Source of the DNA: DASSLY01 sp035689185
Lineage (GTDB): Bacteria > Actinomycetota > Actinomycetes > Actinomycetales > Dermatophilaceae
DNA: 6,312 nt
Assembly: GCA_035689185.1 (NCBI GenBank)
Contig: DASSLY010000009.1
Coordinates: forward strand, 1-6,312
Direction: 5' to 3'
The position numbers and the translations under genes were made by a program. Shown here in pieces: positions 5,256-6,312 of the stretch. Every line of letters begins with the position of its first letter. Position 1 is the first letter of the stretch. The notes under the pieces are model-generated. The model was not told the origin of the DNA, did no database searches, and saw only the letters and a list, made by a program, of their open reading frames with translations.

Positions 5256-6268
5256 CACTGACGACCAGCCCCGAGCTCTACATCCAGGACGTCACCCTGC
5301 GTGACGGCATGCACGCGGTGCGGCACCGCATCACCCCCGCCGACGTCGCCAAGATCGTCGCGGCACTGGACGCCGCCGGCGTCGACGCGGTCGAGGTCGC
5401 GCACGGTGACGGTCTCGCCGGCGGCAGCCTCAACTACGGCCCCGGCAGCAACACCGACTGGGAGTGGATCGAGGCCGCCGCCGGCAGCCTCACCAACGCC
5501 ACCCTGACCACCCTGCTGCTGCCTGGCATCGGCACGATCGCCGAGCTCAAGCAGGCCTACTCCCTTGGCGTCCGGTCGATCCGCATCGCGACCCACTGCA
5601 CCGAGGCCGACGTTGCCGCGCAGCACATCAGCAAGGCACGCGAACTGGGGATGGACGTCTCCGGCTTCCTGATGATGAGCCACATGGCACCCGCGGACAA
5701 GCTCGCCGAGCAGGCGCTGCTGATGGAGTCCTACGGCGCGCACTGCGTCTACGTCACCGACTCGGGCGGCCGGCTGACCATGGACGGCGTCCGGGAGCGG
5801 GTCCGGGCCTACCGTGCGGTGCTCGACCCGCAAACCCAGATCGGCATCCACGCCCACCAGAACTTGTCGCTGGCCGTGGCGAACTCGGTCGTGGCGGTCG
5901 AGGAGGGTGTCACCCGGGTCGATGCGTCGCTGGCCGGCCACGGGGCCGGTGCCGGGAACTGCCCGATCGAGCCGTTCATCGCGGTGGCGACGTTGAACGA
6001 ATGGAGGCACCGGTGCGACCTGTTCGCCCTGCAGGACGCGGCCGACGACATCGTCCGCCCGCTGCAGGACCGGCCCGTGCAGGTGGACCGCGAGACGCTG
6101 ACGCTGGGCTACGCCGGGGTGTACTCGAGCTTCCTGCGCCACGCCGAGGCCGCCTCGCAGCGGTATGGCGTCGACGTGCGCACCATCCTGATGGAGGTGG
6201 GCCGGCGGGGCCTGGTCGGCGGGCAGGAGGACATGATCGTCGACATCGCGCTGGACCTCACCGCCTAG
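5252..6268 (+). CDS. 4-hydroxy-2-oxovalerate aldolase (class II)
   Basis: A 338-residue metal-dependent aldolase of the DmpG/BphI/MhpE/HsaF family, cleaving 4-hydroxy-2-oxovalerate (or the hexanoate homologue) to pyruvate and acetaldehyde (or propanal). The N-terminal TIM barrel (about 8-265, HMGL-like) opens with D-V-T-L-R-D-G-M-H: R17, D18 and H21 match the pyruvate-enolate arginine, metal ligand and catalytic histidine. H200 and H202 in I-H-A-H-Q-N are the other metal ligands. A G-H-G-A-G-A-G-N-C-P loop (229-238) follows. The C-terminal communication domain (about 275-338) supplies Y291 and contacts the dehydrogenase. L88 and L90 correspond to the leucines that in BphI limit aldehyde size, suggesting short aldehydes. 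The start ATG overlaps the dehydrogenase stop by four bases, with GGAGG (5240-5244) seven bases before it. The gene is intact and ends 44 bases before the window edge. Confidence 0.97.
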   Translation: MTLTTSPELYIQDVTLRDGMHAVRHRITPADVAKIVAALDAAGVDAVEVAHGDGLAGGSLNYGPGSNTDWEWIEAAAGSLTNATLTTLLLPGIGTIAELKQAYSLGVRSIRIATHCTEADVAAQHISKARELGMDVSGFLMMSHMAPADKLAEQALLMESYGAHCVYVTDSGGRLTMDGVRERVRAYRAVLDPQTQIGIHAHQNLSLAVANSVVAVEEGVTRVDASLAGHGAGAGNCPIEPFIAVATLNEWRHRCDLFALQDAADDIVRPLQDRPVQVDRETLTLGYAGVYSSFLRHAEAASQRYGVDVRTILMEVGRRGLVGGQEDMIVDIALDLTA

Positions 6269-6285
6269 GTCGGGGTGCCGGGCGG

Positions 6286-6304
6286 GCGTGACGTGCCCTC
6301 ACGC
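6286..6304 (+). terminator. Weak hairpin after the aldolase gene
   Basis: GCGTGA (6286-6291) and TCACGC (6299-6304) form a perfect 6-base stem with a 7-base loop, 17 bases after the aldolase stop. No T-run follows before the window ends, so it could be a weak or actinobacterial-style terminator, or chance in GC-rich DNA. The operon may continue beyond the window. Confidence 0.2.
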
Positions 6305-6312
6305 GCGTGCAA

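Noticed and set aside
3984..5258. Long minus-strand frame opposite the aldehyde dehydrogenase (424 codons)
   Set aside because: Composition dominated by Gly, Val, Asp, His and Arg, typical of the antisense of a GC-rich gene; no recognisable domain.
5153..6142. Long minus-strand frame opposite the aldolase (329 codons)
   Set aside because: Antisense shadow of a well-identified gene; no motif seen.

Overview
The window is high-GC DNA (by eye around 70% G+C, with strong G/C preference at third codon positions) and most probably comes from an actinobacterium. Pointers to this are the GC-rich codon use, a likely GTG start, the actinobacterial flavour of the regulators, and a small 'AAREAGDSW..IG.ALGV' helix-turn-helix reading frame. 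No RNA gene, CRISPR array, insertion sequence or origin was seen. I cannot name the species.

Layout, left to right. (1) Positions 78-993 hold a divergent pair: a MarR-type repressor (minus) and a small VOC/glyoxalase-fold protein (plus). They share a 43-base gap containing CTAA/TTAG half-sites, an arrangement suggesting the MarR protein controls itself and the VOC gene. (2) A major facilitator transporter (1022-2287, minus) converges on the VOC gene and diverges from (3) an IclR-family regulator (2426 or later to 3310, plus). The gap between transporter and regulator carries two sets of short direct repeats. (4) Next comes an unrecognised 210-residue protein (3403-4035). It is followed at once, in another frame, by a convincing small helix-turn-helix segment ending at 4202. 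(5) Last is the clearest part, a translationally coupled pair: acylating acetaldehyde dehydrogenase (4293-5255) and 4-hydroxy-2-oxovalerate aldolase (5252-6268).

Function. The last two genes encode the final steps of meta-cleavage catabolism of aromatics or of steroid rings. The aldolase splits 4-hydroxy-2-oxoacids into pyruvate and an aldehyde, which is channelled to the dehydrogenase and leaves as acyl-CoA. Catalytic and metal-binding residues of both enzymes are present. The usual preceding enzyme, 2-hydroxypenta-2,4-dienoate hydratase, is not in the window; its customary place just upstream is taken by the unknown protein and the HTH reading frame. An IclR regulator and an MFS transporter beside such genes fit substrate-induced control and uptake or export of an aromatic compound, but that link is inferred from position only.

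The main oddities are the unknown protein with its frame-shifted HTH tail, the missing hydratase, and the short repeats in the two divergent promoter regions. I found no strong evidence for a wholly new system.
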